The position numbers and the translations under genes were made by a program. The notes under the pieces are model-generated. The model was not told where the DNA came from. It was given only the letters and a program-made list of their open reading frames with translations, and searched no databases. Below are positions 10,589 through 20,642 of a DNA stretch of 64,000 bases, piece after piece (position 1 is the stretch's first letter; every line of letters begins with the position of its first letter). This stretch comes from Francisella halioticida (GTDB lineage Bacteria > Pseudomonadota > Gammaproteobacteria > Francisellales > Francisellaceae): contig NZ_CP022132.1 of the NCBI RefSeq assembly GCF_002211785.1, positions 310,001 to 374,000 on the forward strand. Direction: 5' to 3'.

Positions 10589-11170
10589 ATGTTATTTAAA
10601 ATTCTTGATTATTCAGCACTTATAATAAATGTTTTATACACAGTATACCTTGCTAGATTAAAAGTATGGTCTTGGTCTTTAGGTATTGTTGGAGCAGTGA
10701 TATTACTTTTTTTGTTTGCTATGAAGAGTACTTACTCATTAGTTTTGCTACAGATTGTGTATGTGATATTTTTTAGCTATGGGTGGTATAAGTGGAGCAC
10801 ACAAGGTATTGATAGTGATAATGCTATCAAGTGGATGAAAGTCCCAGACTATTTTCGTTATCTATTTTACATTATTGTGTTGTGTGTGTTTTCTATTGCG
10901 TTTAATTACTTTACGGACTCTAAAGATATTATATCAACAGGTTTGTTGACAGGTATTACATTTATAGCAATTATTATGACTATAGAGAAATTCATGGAAA
11001 ATTGGGTGGTTTGGATAATTTCTGATTTATATTTTGTTTTTGTAATGTATCAGCAGCAGTTGTATGGTCAGGTTTTGCAAAATTTAATTTTTCTTTTAAC
11101 TGCCATATATGGATTCTATTTCTGGTATAAAAATACAAAAGCTATTGCGGATACCAGTAATGATTGTTAA
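10589..11170 (+). CDS. pnuC: PnuC-family nicotinamide riboside/mononucleotide transporter
   Basis: A 193-aa membrane protein with about seven hydrophobic segments. The aromatic-rich YGWYKWS motif and the terminal IYGFYFWYKN are typical of PnuC, which facilitates uptake of NAD precursors such as nicotinamide riboside for phosphorylation inside the cell. No NadR kinase gene is adjacent, so the exact vitamin is open. The 3' end overlaps the priA start by 11 bases. Confidence 0.85.
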   Translation: MLFKILDYSALIINVLYTVYLARLKVWSWSLGIVGAVILLFLFAMKSTYSLVLLQIVYVIFFSYGWYKWSTQGIDSDNAIKWMKVPDYFRYLFYIIVLCVFSIAFNYFTDSKDIISTGLLTGITFIAIIMTIEKFMENWVVWIISDLYFVFVMYQQQLYGQVLQNLIFLLTAIYGFYFWYKNTKAIADTSNDC

Positions 11171-13313
11171 AGTAGCTTTAGCTGTTCCTCCGTTATATAT
11201 GCTTGATTATAGTATTGATAATGATGATGTTAGATTATTTGATCGAGTCTTAGTAAATGTTGGTAAACGTCAATTAATAGGTTTTATAATTGCTAAAAAT
11301 ATTAAAGTCAATTATGAAGTTGAGAAAGTTAAGTCAGTAGTTAAATTTATAGATAGCCCTATAGATGTAGATGTACAAAAACTGATAATCTGGATTTCAC
11401 AATATTACTGTTGTGATATATATAGTGCAATACGTTTAGCTTTACCAAATGATTTTCTAAAAAGTGAAACTATCAAGCCTCAGCAAGATACATATGTCTA
11501 TATCGATTCTAAAAATCTAGAAAATCATAAGCTAACACATAAACAACAAGAACTTATTAATACTTTCAAACAAAGTGACTTTATTAAATATGAGGGTCTA
11601 AAACAATTAGGAACTACTTATGTCATCAATAAGCTTTTTGAGAAAGGTATACTTAGAAAGTCATATAAGTTAAAGGAGTCTAGTAAGTCCGTAGAATATG
11701 ATAAGCCTAAAGATTTATCTGAAGAGCAAGATAATGTACTAAATAGTATATTATCGAAAGTGGACTTTAATGTTTTTCTATTATACGGAGTTACTGGTAG
11801 TGGCAAAACTGAGGTTTATCTACAAACTATAAAAAGCTATTTAGATAGTTCAAAGCAAGTTCTTATAATGGTTCCAGAGATAAACCTTACACCTCAAACA
11901 ATAAAAAGATTTGAAAGTAGGTTTCCACAAAAAAATATTGTTGCTTTACACTCTAAATTGACCGAGAGGGCAAGACTTACAAATTGGTTAAAAATTAAAC
12001 AAGGTGAGGCAGATATTGTTATATCAACGAGAAGTGGAGTTTTAGCAGACTTCAAGAACTTAGGTATTATTATAATTGATGAAGAGCATGATAGTTCTTT
12101 TAAACAGCAGACTAGTACTATTAGATATAATGCTCGTGATATTGCTATATTTAGAGCTAATCAGTTGGATATTCCAGTGATTTTAGGAAGTGCAACACCG
12201 TCAATACAAAGCTATTATAATAGCTTAACTGGAAAATATAGGTTACTTAAGTTACAAAATAGAGCTCTAAATAATCATAAAAATCAAATTCAACTTTTAG
12301 ATTTAAAATCAAGCATAGTCGATAATGGTATTAGTAATAAGCTTTTTAGTTTTTTAGAGCAGAATATCACTGCTCATCAACAGTCTTTAGTTTTTATAAA
12401 TAAGTTAGGTTTTGCTAAAGCATTAGTTTGTAAGAGTTGTGGAGAGGTTGTCGAATGCAAAAAATGTGATAAACCGTATACTCTACATACTCATCCATAT
12501 CAGTACTTAGAATGCCATTTCTGTGGTTCTCGTAAGCCTTTAGTAACAGTATGTACAAGTTGTGGTGAACAAGAGCTATTTACTTATGGAACTGGTACAG
12601 AAAAGGTTCAATATCGTTTAGAAGCAAAATTCCCATATAATAAAATAGTTCGTTTTGATAGATCAAATATAAAAACCATTAATGATCTTCATAATATTAA
12701 CCAAATGATTAATGATAATATGGTTGATATTATTGTTGGCACTCAGATGATCGCAAAAGGACACCATTTTGCTAGTATTACCTTGGTTGGGTTAATAAAT
12801 ATTGATGCTGGCCTATATAGTACTGATTTTCATGCTATAGAGAAGACGGCTCAAATGATCATTCAAGTCTCAGGTAGAGCAGGTAGAGCAGATAAACCAG
12901 GAACAGTATTATTACAAACTTATCAGCCAGAGAATAAACTTTTAGATTTGTTAGTAAATAGTGATTATTTAGAATTTCTTGACTATCTTTTAGAGCAAAG
13001 AAATTCTGCCAATTATCCTCCTTATTCATACCAGGCTCAAATAATAGCAGAATCGAAAAAAGAACAAGAAGTTCTAAATTTACTAAATGACATATATTCA
13101 AAGCTAGAAAATTGTGAGAGCGTTCAAGTCTCTAAACCTTTACCTGCATTGCATTTAAAAAAGAACAATGTTTATCGTTATAGTTTGCTACTCACATCAA
13201 AAAAACGTGGTGAGATAAACCTGTTGATCAAATGGATTAGACAAAATATATGTAGTAGCATGAAGGGTACTATTAAAGTCTATTTTGATATAGATCCTAT
13301 TGAGCTGAGTTAG
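11160..13313 (+). CDS. priA: Primosomal replication helicase PriA (N')
   Basis: PriA recognises stalled forks and reloads the replisome. I use the ATG at 11160 (MIVKVALAVPPLYMLDY), giving 717 aa; an earlier in-frame ATG at 11109 only adds pnuC-overlapping residues. Seen in order: N-terminal DNA-binding region, helicase motif I GVTGSGKTE, DEEH box (IIDEEHD), GSATPS, the zinc-binding insertion with paired cysteines (CKSCGEVVECKKC, CHFCG, CTSCG), and VSGRAGRADKPG. It overlaps pnuC by 11 bases. Confidence 0.96.
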   Translation: MIVKVALAVPPLYMLDYSIDNDDVRLFDRVLVNVGKRQLIGFIIAKNIKVNYEVEKVKSVVKFIDSPIDVDVQKLIIWISQYYCCDIYSAIRLALPNDFLKSETIKPQQDTYVYIDSKNLENHKLTHKQQELINTFKQSDFIKYEGLKQLGTTYVINKLFEKGILRKSYKLKESSKSVEYDKPKDLSEEQDNVLNSILSKVDFNVFLLYGVTGSGKTEVYLQTIKSYLDSSKQVLIMVPEINLTPQTIKRFESRFPQKNIVALHSKLTERARLTNWLKIKQGEADIVISTRSGVLADFKNLGIIIIDEEHDSSFKQQTSTIRYNARDIAIFRANQLDIPVILGSATPSIQSYYNSLTGKYRLLKLQNRALNNHKNQIQLLDLKSSIVDNGISNKLFSFLEQNITAHQQSLVFINKLGFAKALVCKSCGEVVECKKCDKPYTLHTHPYQYLECHFCGSRKPLVTVCTSCGEQELFTYGTGTEKVQYRLEAKFPYNKIVRFDRSNIKTINDLHNINQMINDNMVDIIVGTQMIAKGHHFASITLVGLINIDAGLYSTDFHAIEKTAQMIIQVSGRAGRADKPGTVLLQTYQPENKLLDLLVNSDYLEFLDYLLEQRNSANYPPYSYQAQIIAESKKEQEVLNLLNDIYSKLENCESVQVSKPLPALHLKKNNVYRYSLLLTSKKRGEINLLIKWIRQNICSSMKGTIKVYFDIDPIELS

Positions 13314-13317
13314 TTTC

Positions 13318-13353
13318 TATAATTGAACCATTATATGAGCATTTTCAATTATA
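13318..13353. terminator. AT-rich inverted repeat after priA
   Basis: TATAATTGAA and TTCAATTATA form a perfect 10-bp stem 5 bases after the priA stop, with a 16-base loop. No U-run follows, so termination is only a possibility. The rest of the 13354-13589 gap shows no gene. Confidence 0.35.
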
Positions 13354-13589
13354 AGTGTTATGTAGGGAGAAATATAGCTTGATAAAGCTTTATATAATCA
13401 ATAAATCTTTCAATGGATCTTCTAGCTAAAGAAAGCTAACTCTATAATATTCTGCTGCTTGTAACTATAGGTTTATTTAATGAATTTTAGAGAAGATAGC
13501 TGTAAAAAACATTGAATAATTATAGTAGTTTAAAATAAACTCTATACATTCCTTAATTCATATTTGATTATAGAAGAGAGAGTGATTTT

Positions 13590-13652
13590 ATGGAAAATAC
13601 CTTGAGGAATTCATGGGATGATGAGTATGCTAATACCTTATCAGAAGTATAA
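13590..13652 (+). pseudogene. Orphan gene 5' end cut by IS3-family insertion
   Basis: An ATG preceded by a purine-rich AGAGAGAG stretch opens 20 codons (MENTLRNSWDDEYANTLSEV) and hits a stop exactly at the insertion-sequence end. The WDDEYA...LSEVE pattern resembles the start of bifunctional rhamnulose-1-phosphate aldolase/alcohol dehydrogenase proteins, but 20 residues are too few to be confident. No continuation is visible beyond the element, so the rest was deleted or moved. Confidence 0.35.
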
Positions 13653-14961
13653 ACTGTCCCTATTATTCAATACCACTTTATAAAATATTTTTATTCCTTG
13701 CTTTTATGCAGCATCTAAAATACCAGAATATACTTCATCAGGAGTCATATATCCAATACTAGAATGTAGTCTTTCATTGTTGTAAATATCAATATATTCT
13801 TTGATACCTACTTTAGCCTCTTTCATAGTTATATATGATGCCGGATAAACATTTTCATATTTCAGTGTTCTCCAAAATCTCTCAATTGCAATATTATCTA
13901 TAGATCTTCCTTTAGCATCCATAGATATATTTATTTTATTATCAGATAATATTTTAATATGCTCTTTTGCTGTATATTGAGTTCCTTGATCAGAGTTAAA
14001 GATATCAGGTTTACCATATTTAAATAACGCTTCTTTTAACACACTAGTTGTTAGATGTGTATCCATAGTATTAGAAATCTTCCAAGCTAGTATTTTCTTG
14101 CTATGCCAATCTATTATGGCTGCTAAATATGCATACCCACATTCTAGTCTAATATACGTGATATCAGCACTCCATACCTTATTAGCTTTATCTATAACAA
14201 CCTGATTCGTCTCATTTTTAAATACATTAAGTAAGTATGGATATTTCTTGTGTTGCTTATTAATGACAGTTGTCTTTTTTTTAGGATACAATGCCTTAAT
14301 ACCCATGAATTCCATAGCACTTTTGATTAGCTTCCTTCCAACTAGAAATCCTAATCTATTTAGCAACTTTACTAGCCTTCTCGTACCATAATATGGATGT
14401 TTAGTATGTATCAAATCTATTGCATTTAATAGTTTAATATCATCATTACTACTAAATTTTGATATTGGTGTATAATAGTACACACTCTTAGATACAGATA
14501 ATAGTTTAAGCTGATTATTTAAAGATAATTCTAGCTTAGTATCTACAGAGTTTACTCTATCATTTGATGATACCAAGCTTTTTAGCTTTCCCATTAAAAA
14601 ATCCCTCTCTACTATTACCTCGACTAGTTCTTTACTTGTTGCATCTTTATCTTTTCTAAGCTCATCTATTTCCTGCTTATACTCCTTAACAATAGAGCTT
14701 TTATCAAATGCTAAGCAAGCATTAGATAAAAATTGCTGCTTCCAATTGTGCACGTTTTTAGGAAGTAAATCATACTTACTTGCTATCTCATTAACTGTCA
14801 TATCGCCTTCTAGCAATTCTATAATTACTTTAGCTTTAAAATCAGCTGTATACGTTACTCTTTTTTTACTCATTTATCTATTTCCTAATTTATCTAGTTA
14901 AGTTTAACATCTAGGAATAAAAATCTTTCTAAAATCAGTAGCTTTTTCTGGGGACATTATA
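13650..14961 (-). mobile_element. IS3-family insertion sequence, copy 1
   Basis: About 1.3 kb, nearly identical to the element at 34780-36092. Ends are imperfect inverted repeats: TAAACTGTCCCT on the left, and TATAATGTCCCC read inward from the right. The terminal TG...CA of IS3 elements would be 13655 and 14956; the shared flanks TAAAC and TTATA make the exact borders uncertain. No target duplication is visible, which fits later rearrangement, since its two flanks belong to different broken genes. Confidence 0.85.
13704..14873 (-). CDS. IS3-family transposase (single-frame)
   Basis: A 389-aa transposase in one open frame: HTH_Tnp_1-type helix-turn-helix (residues 1-55), coiled-coil/HTH_21 middle (about 60-210), then an integrase core with D237 (WSADITYI), D295 (NSDQGTQYT) and E331 (IAIERFWRT). 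The D295-E331 spacing is 35 residues, the DD35E pattern. Most IS3 elements need a frameshift to fuse OrfA and OrfB; this one is already fused. It appears intact and possibly active. It differs at about five residues from the second copy. Confidence 0.93.
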   Translation of the reverse strand: MSKKRVTYTADFKAKVIIELLEGDMTVNEIASKYDLLPKNVHNWKQQFLSNACLAFDKSSIVKEYKQEIDELRKDKDATSKELVEVIVERDFLMGKLKSLVSSNDRVNSVDTKLELSLNNQLKLLSVSKSVYYYTPISKFSSNDDIKLLNAIDLIHTKHPYYGTRRLVKLLNRLGFLVGRKLIKSAMEFMGIKALYPKKKTTVINKQHKKYPYLLNVFKNETNQVVIDKANKVWSADITYIRLECGYAYLAAIIDWHSKKILAWKISNTMDTHLTTSVLKEALFKYGKPDIFNSDQGTQYTAKEHIKILSDNKINISMDAKGRSIDNIAIERFWRTLKYENVYPASYITMKEAKVGIKEYIDIYNNERLHSSIGYMTPDEVYSGILDAA

Positions 14962-15834
14962 AATAATACATTATTGTTAAGCAGGCTTAACTCTGTTAGA
15001 AATTTATCTTTTCAAGATCATAGTGATAATAAGCTCAAAAAATATGGTGAGTCTTTTAAATTAAATGATGAATCAACATGGACTACAGCTCCATCTGATT
15101 CTGAACAATGTGAAATAGTTACCACACGAGGAAAAGTATATACTGTAAAATTGACTCGTTGGAATAATTTAATTATTCATGGAAAAAGGAACATGCCAAT
15201 GCATGAGAATTGTTTTGATATTGTTAAAGTTCAAGTTTTTAAAGACAATGGAGATCCAGTATACTACAAAAATATGTGGTTGATGTTAGCTGGCAAAGAT
15301 AGAGGAAAGCTGACTAGTTTTGAAATATTTTCTAGATATTCAAGTAGATTTAATATTGAGCATTTCTTTAGGTTTTCTAAGCAACATTTACTTTTAGGTA
15401 AATATGAAACTCCAGATACTCCAACACTAGATATTTGGAATCAAGTTAGTGTACTTGCCTACATAAATTCACTTGCATGTGCAAGTTTATTGGATACGGA
15501 TTTATTACATCCTTGGCAAAAACAAATGCGTAAAAACAATAGTATTTCCACGCCTTATCAAGTGCAAAGGAATCTATCAACCATATTACAAGAGATTGGT
15601 TCACCAGCAAAGCATTGTGTATATAAATCTCATGGATATGGACGAGCTCAAGGTACTATTTTAAATAAAAGAGCTTCTTATCAGCCTTATAAAAAATCAG
15701 AAAATAGTGAGTATGGTAAAAAACAAAAAATACCAGACTCTAAGATAGTTTTGAAAAAGTCTAAAAATGAAATAATTAGTGTTCTAGAACTAACAAATCA
15801 TCAAACTAATTTGTTAAATTCCTATATAAATTAG
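14962..15834 (+). pseudogene. IS-B DDE transposase, C-terminal part
   Basis: The last 286 or so residues of a DDE transposase of an IS4/IS701-like kind. It carries the C-terminal catalytic Glu motif (FNIEHFFRFSKQHL) but lacks both catalytic Asp regions. It is the same protein as encoded at 50124-51182, differing at a few residues (QGTILN versus PGTVLN, IISV versus IIGV). Non-functional alone. Confidence 0.8.
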
Positions 15835-15910
15835 GCAGATTTTAGAAAATTATATAGTATTTGAGATTCCGCTGATAGGTGGAAGAGATTACTACACATC
15901 AAAAGTCCTA
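14962..15910 (+). mobile_element. IS-B, 3'-terminal fragment (949 bp)
   Basis: Matches positions 50310-51258 of the longer IS-B element almost base for base, including the right terminal repeat ending AAAAGTCCTA. The 5' 680 bp of the element are missing; the fragment begins exactly where the IS3 copy ends. The missing part is not found on the other side of the IS3 element, so this was not a simple insertion. Confidence 0.85.
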
Positions 15911-16384
15911 ATTAAGAATAGACGCTTGGAATATTTTTTCATACATAAATGATGAAAGGAGCATATTTTCGGTATCTAATTTAACTTTCTTTGAGGTAAG
16001 TCTTACATCTTGTTGGACCTTAAGACAAGTCATAGTAGTTAAAATTATAGGAATAACAGAGATTGGGGATGTCATTAATCCTATACATCCACCTACTGCA
16101 GCAGCGACTGTTGTAATTGACCCTATCCCTTTGAGAGGAGTAAGTAGGTTCTGCATAAAAGTAGATTCGCTTGATTTGTTAGTTGTGATTCCATTGTAAG
16201 ATCTTATTGAGCTACCAAAGTAATTGGTTAATCCTGGAAATTTTTTGAAGATCCAATAATCATTAGCGATAAGATCTCTTTTTTCTTTGGTATAAGAGTA
16301 GTTAACATTCATGTCATCAATTGAAATATTAATTTTTCTTTTGCTGTTTCCTTCTATTTCTGTTATAAAATCAAAGTCATGCAT
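15908..16384 (-). CDS. Hypothetical protein, C-terminus altered by IS-B end
   Basis: A 158-aa frame of unknown family. The first half is polar (ISIDDMNVNYSYTKEKRD). Residues about 85-125 form a Gly/Ala/Ile-rich hydrophobic segment (ITTVAAAVGGCIGLM, then PISVIPIILTTM) that could insert in a membrane. The stop codon (15908-15910) is supplied by the terminal bases of IS-B, so the natural C-terminus was probably longer. Its ATG is 216 bases from lolA on the same strand. I do not recognise the function. Confidence 0.5.
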   Translation of the reverse strand: MHDFDFITEIEGNSKRKINISIDDMNVNYSYTKEKRDLIANDYWIFKKFPGLTNYFGSSIRSYNGITTNKSSESTFMQNLLTPLKGIGSITTVAAAVGGCIGLMTSPISVIPIILTTMTCLKVQQDVRLTSKKVKLDTENMLLSSFMYEKIFQASILN

Positions 16385-16600
16385 TATTTATCCAGCTTAA
16401 CTTTAAAGTAATAATATGAATAATAATCTATAAAATTTTCTTAACTATTTATAGTCTGTAACCTTTTGTAACTCTAGATAAATAAAATATTTTGATTCGA
16501 GTTATTTCTTCTAGAAGCAAAACCAATTTTTTAAGCCATTGCTGACTTCTTGTACTGTAATTGTATGATCATATAAACGATGATAAGAAGCAGTGGTTAT
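16385..16600. other. Gap downstream of lolA with a short coding-like tail
   Basis: Minus-strand codons right after the lolA stop stay open for 28 codons in the same frame (ASYHRLYDHTITVQEVSNG...), with protein-like composition, then end. This may be a scrap of a lost gene or former lolA-downstream sequence. No RNA gene or clear terminator was seen in the rest. Confidence 0.2.
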
Positions 16601-17215
16601 TTAAGCTTTTGTTTCATTAATTACATCTGTATTTTTAGGTACTTTAAAATTAAAAAGAGTATTGTTAAGAGAGGCATTATCTTTAACATTAGAAAATTTA
16701 ATTTGGGTAAATTGATTTAGTGAAGTCGAGATATCTAGTGATTTAAGTTTATTCTCATTATCAAACTTGATTACTATGCTATTTATCATTTCATCACTTT
16801 TAGGTTTAAGAACATAGCTATTATCATTTTTTTCTTTTACCGTAAATAATTTATCAATGCTATCTGTATTTTTTGATAAAAGTATAAGATATGGATATTG
16901 GGCAATATTATTTGATACTTTTTTTATAATAAGCTGTTCAAGATCACCATCATAAATCCAAAGCTTCTTACCATTAGAAATAATTTGTTGGTTGTTTGGT
17001 AATGTTATAATCCATCTAAAAAATTGAGGTTTTTTAAGACTCATTTTGCCTTGTGTAGTGATATTATCATCTTGGTTATTAATAAGTCTTTGGCTGAAAT
17101 CAGCAGTCATAGAATTGATACTTCTAATTTTCTTAACAAGACTATCTGCAGCATCAGCAAAACAGATATTTACACTAATAAAAATTGTTATTAATAATAG
17201 AATTAATTTTTTCAT
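16601..17215 (-). CDS. lolA: Outer-membrane lipoprotein carrier protein LolA
   Basis: LolA carries lipoproteins through the periplasm from LolCDE to the outer membrane. The 204-aa product has a signal peptide ([19 protein letters not shown], cleavage after about residue 20). Typical LolA blocks follow: [20 protein letters not shown] and [12 protein letters not shown]. The gene starts one base after the ftsK stop, an arrangement common in proteobacteria, so it is co-transcribed with ftsK. Confidence 0.93.
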   Translation of the reverse strand: MKKLILLLITIFISVNICFADAADSLVKKIRSINSMTADFSQRLINNQDDNITTQGKMSLKKPQFFRWIITLPNNQQIISNGKKLWIYDGDLEQLIIKKVSNNIAQYPYLILLSKNTDSIDKLFTVKEKNDNSYVLKPKSDEMINSIVIKFDNENKLKSLDISTSLNQFTQIKFSNVKDNASLNNTLFNFKVPKNTDVINETKA

Positions 17216-19633
17216 TTAAGATTCTCTTTTTACTAGCACATCACGCATGCCATTTTGATTCATTTCTGAAACTATACCATTTTCTTCCATTTCTTCCATT
17301 AATCTTGCAGAACGGTTATAGCCTATTTTAAGTTTACGTTGGACAGCTGATATTGATGCTTTTTGAGTTTTTATAACTATTTCAATTGCATCATTATATA
17401 GAGGATCTTCACTATTATCTTCTCCATTTGCAGAGTTGTTTTCAGACTCTTCAATAGATTCTAAAATATCTTGAACATATTCTGGTTGACCATATTCTTT
17501 CCAAGATTCAACAACTCTATGTACTTCATTATCATCAACAAAAGCACCATGGATACGCATAGGAGCACCAAACCCAGGTTTTAGATATAGCATATCACCT
17601 TGGCCAAGTAACTGTTCTGCACCTTGTTGATCAAGTATGGTTCTAGAATCTATTCTAGATGATACCTGGAAGGACATTCTAGTAGGGATATTTGCTTTTA
17701 TAAGTCCAGTTACAACATCAACAGAAGGTCTTTGGGTTGCTAATATTATATGAATTCCGGCTGCACGAGCTTTCTGAGCTAGTCTTGCAATAAGCTCTTC
17801 AACTTTTTTACCTACTACCATAATCATATCAGCAAACTCATCAGCAACGACGACTATGTATGGCATCTTTGTAAGAGTAGGTGCTTCATGAGCACGCTCT
17901 GGATTCATTTTGATAAACATAGTGTCTTTTAAAGGCCTACCAGATTTTTCAGCTTGTTTTATTTTGTCATTTAATAGAGCAATATTTCGAACACCAGCTG
18001 CAGACATAAGAGCATAGCGTCTTTCCATTTCTTTAACACACCAGCGTAGAGAATTGGCAGCTTCTGTCATATTTGTGACAACAGGAGTTAGAAGATGGGG
18101 AATGCCATCATAAATAGATAATTCAAGCATTTTAGGATCAATCATGATAAATTTTAACTCATCAGGAGTACATTTATAAAGCATACTGATAATCATAGAG
18201 TTAACACCAACCGATTTACCAGAACCTGTTGTTCCAGCTACTAATAGATGAGGCATCTTTGCAAGTTCAACAAATGTAGGTTTTCCAGAAATATCAACGC
18301 CGATTCCCATTAAGGTTGAAGCTCTGGATTTTAAAAATTCTGGAGCAGATAAAACTTCTTTTATGCGAACCATTTGTCTGGTTGGGTTTGGTAATTCTAA
18401 TCCAACATAAGGTTTTCCAGGTATCACTTCAACAACTCTAACGGCGGTCGTTGAGAGAGCTCTAGCTAGGTCTTGAGCTATATTTGTAAGCTTACTAACT
18501 TTTGTTCCTCTTGCTAGATCTATTTCATATCTTGTGATAACAGGGCCTGGATATGCAGCGACAACCTTAGCACTTATGTTAAAGTCATTTAGAGTTTGTT
18601 CTAATAGAGAAGACGTCCCTTTTAGTTGTTCTTGGGATACTGCTATTTTTTTTTCTTCAGGTTCAATAAGTAGATCGACAGTGGGAAGGCAATCTTTTTT
18701 AAAGTTATTTACTTTTGATGCTTGCGATGTATGCTCTTTTTGTGTTTTTACAGTATTAATATCTACTATGGGATTATTTTTTTTTTGTTCTGGGTTTGTA
18801 AGTGACAGCTCATCTTGAGCTAGCTTATTATTAAAGTCTTTAAATGAAAGTTCATCATTATCTTTAGAATTTTTTAATATTTCTTTGAAGACATCTTCGC
18901 TAGGAGATTCTTTTTTTTCATTAAGAGCTATTGAAGTTGAAGTTTTATCTTGAGTTAGTGGAGAGGTATTGGTTTTATTGTTAAAATCTGCAAAGTCATT
19001 AATATTTGTAATATCCTTATTATTTTTAGGTTTTGCTACATGACTAACAGACTTACCAAATACGGAAAGAATTTTTTTAGCTAAATGTAACCATGTGGTA
19101 CCAGAATAAAGTGTTAAGCCTATAAATAAAGATACTAATAGTGCAAATGATCCGCCAACAGTACCAAAATATTTAATGAAAATCTTTGTTGTCTCATAGC
19201 CAAAAATCCCTCCAGATCTTTGGGGCATCCAGTAATTAGCAAAACTAAAATATAGCTCAGCAATACCACAACACGATAGGATAAAAAATATAATACCTAT
19301 TGTTTTAATAGTGAACATCAGGTAGCTAAGATTTTGTTCTTTTCTTTTTATCAGCAATACTCTAATAAAATCGATAAATACAAAAGGAATAACAAAACCA
19401 ACTACTCCAAATATTGAGAGTATAAAACTTGCTATATAAGCCCCAACAGGCCCTGCGTAGTTTTTAATAGTTGTTTCTGAGGAAATACTACTCCAGCCAG
19501 GATCATTTATATTATAGCTAAATAATGCTATGAAAAGATATATTACAATTGCCGCTAAAATAACGACTAATGTTATCTTTAGTCTACCAATAGCATGAGT
19601 TTTGTTTGTATTATTAGTGTTATTGTCTGTCAT
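17216..19633 (-). CDS. ftsK: DNA translocase FtsK
   Basis: FtsK couples division to chromosome segregation, pumping DNA at the septum. The 805-aa protein has four N-terminal membrane segments (about 18-190), a polar linker to about 310 (short compared with E. coli), then the RecA-like motor with Walker [15 protein letters not shown] and Walker [12 protein letters not shown]. The C-terminal winged-helix gamma domain ([21 protein letters not shown]) reads KOPS sites. lolA follows directly. The gene opens with an Asn/Thr-rich stretch after the ATG. Confidence 0.96.
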   Translation of the reverse strand: MTDNNTNNTNKTHAIGRLKITLVVILAAIVIYLFIALFSYNINDPGWSSISSETTIKNYAGPVGAYIASFILSIFGVVGFVIPFVFIDFIRVLLIKRKEQNLSYLMFTIKTIGIIFFILSCCGIAELYFSFANYWMPQRSGGIFGYETTKIFIKYFGTVGGSFALLVSLFIGLTLYSGTTWLHLAKKILSVFGKSVSHVAKPKNNKDITNINDFADFNNKTNTSPLTQDKTSTSIALNEKKESPSEDVFKEILKNSKDNDELSFKDFNNKLAQDELSLTNPEQKKNNPIVDINTVKTQKEHTSQASKVNNFKKDCLPTVDLLIEPEEKKIAVSQEQLKGTSSLLEQTLNDFNISAKVVAAYPGPVITRYEIDLARGTKVSKLTNIAQDLARALSTTAVRVVEVIPGKPYVGLELPNPTRQMVRIKEVLSAPEFLKSRASTLMGIGVDISGKPTFVELAKMPHLLVAGTTGSGKSVGVNSMIISMLYKCTPDELKFIMIDPKMLELSIYDGIPHLLTPVVTNMTEAANSLRWCVKEMERRYALMSAAGVRNIALLNDKIKQAEKSGRPLKDTMFIKMNPERAHEAPTLTKMPYIVVVADEFADMIMVVGKKVEELIARLAQKARAAGIHIILATQRPSVDVVTGLIKANIPTRMSFQVSSRIDSRTILDQQGAEQLLGQGDMLYLKPGFGAPMRIHGAFVDDNEVHRVVESWKEYGQPEYVQDILESIEESENNSANGEDNSEDPLYNDAIEIVIKTQKASISAVQRKLKIGYNRSARLMEEMEENGIVSEMNQNGMRDVLVKRES

Positions 19634-19755
19634 ATTAACTTATAAATAAAATATTATTTAATCATAAAACTAATTCACAATTCTAACAAAAAAAGTTTAA
19701 AAATGTTAAACTATAGTACTAATTTATTAAGTATGTGTGTAATTAAGGATAAATT

Positions 19756-20460
19756 TTGGCAAAATTTCATATAATAGTAGGTTTTATTGTTTGCTTCTGC
19801 GCTTGGGTATTCTTTTTAATATTTCCTCATTTAGATTTAACTTTAGCAAGTGATTTTTATAATCCTTCATATGGTTTTGCTGCTAGTGCCAATCATGGTT
19901 TCTTTGGATTTTTACATAAATTTGCTATTAAGTTTCCAATAGTGTTCTCTATAGCGGTTATTTTATTTTTACTTGGCTCATTGTTTATTAAGGCTTTTAG
20001 GATAAAAAATAGGAAAGTCATATTTTTTATAGCTGTGTGCTTATGGATAGGGCCAGGACTTGTTGTGAACGCTGTTTTTAAAAATCATTGGGGTAGGCCT
20101 CGACCGTATATGGTACAACAATTTGATGGAGATAAGATTTTTCAACAACCATTTGTTATATCTAATCAATGTTCTACTAATTGTTCTTTTCTATGCGGGG
20201 ATGCATCTATGGGATTCTGGCTTTTTGCTTTAATGCCTCTTGCAGCTACACGCAAGAAGAAGATTTTAGCTTTTTCAATAGCTATATTAGCAGGTGGGGG
20301 CTTAGGTTTAATGAGAATGGCTCAAGGAGGACACTTTTTTAGTGATGTAATTTTCTGCGGAATTTTTGTATATATATGCACCTGGATTGTGTATTGGGTC
20401 ATGTATGAGCGGAGTAAAAAAACCATTGAAACAGAGAGTTATGAGAGTCAGCAACTTTGA
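19756..20460 (+). CDS. PAP2-superfamily membrane phosphatase
   Basis: A 234-aa inner-membrane phosphatase with about six hydrophobic helices. Start is a TTG at 19756, supported by AAGGAT five bases upstream; no suitable ATG exists. Motif 1 is KNHWGRPRP and motif 3 is RMAQGGHFFSD with His and Asp. Motif 2, normally PSGH, reads CGDAS here, so its His is replaced. The family includes lipid A phosphatases LpxE/LpxF and undecaprenyl-PP phosphatases. A lipid A role is plausible in Francisella but not proven. Confidence 0.8.
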   Translation: MAKFHIIVGFIVCFCAWVFFLIFPHLDLTLASDFYNPSYGFAASANHGFFGFLHKFAIKFPIVFSIAVILFLLGSLFIKAFRIKNRKVIFFIAVCLWIGPGLVVNAVFKNHWGRPRPYMVQQFDGDKIFQQPFVISNQCSTNCSFLCGDASMGFWLFALMPLAATRKKKILAFSIAILAGGGLGLMRMAQGGHFFSDVIFCGIFVYICTWIVYWVMYERSKKTIETESYESQQL

Positions 20461-20577
20461 TTTTAATCTTCAGTAGTTGTATAAATATCATCTAGGATTC
20501 GAAAGTCTATTGATAAAAGATTATAAAGTTTCTCCTTAAACTGCTTCATTACCTATCATAAGAATGCTTAATAGTAT

Positions 20578-20607
20578 TTGACAGAATTTAATTTATTATG
20601 TTAGGCT
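20578..20607 (+). promoter_or_regulatory. Candidate promoter before lysine riboswitch 1
   Basis: TTGACA, an 18-base spacer with an extended TG, and TAGGCT. The same layout (TTGACA-18-TAGACT) occurs at the same distance before the second riboswitch, which supports it. The -10 match is weak. Confidence 0.35.
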
Positions 20608-20642
20608 CAAATTGAGTAAGCTTTCTTACTAAAGTAATTAAA

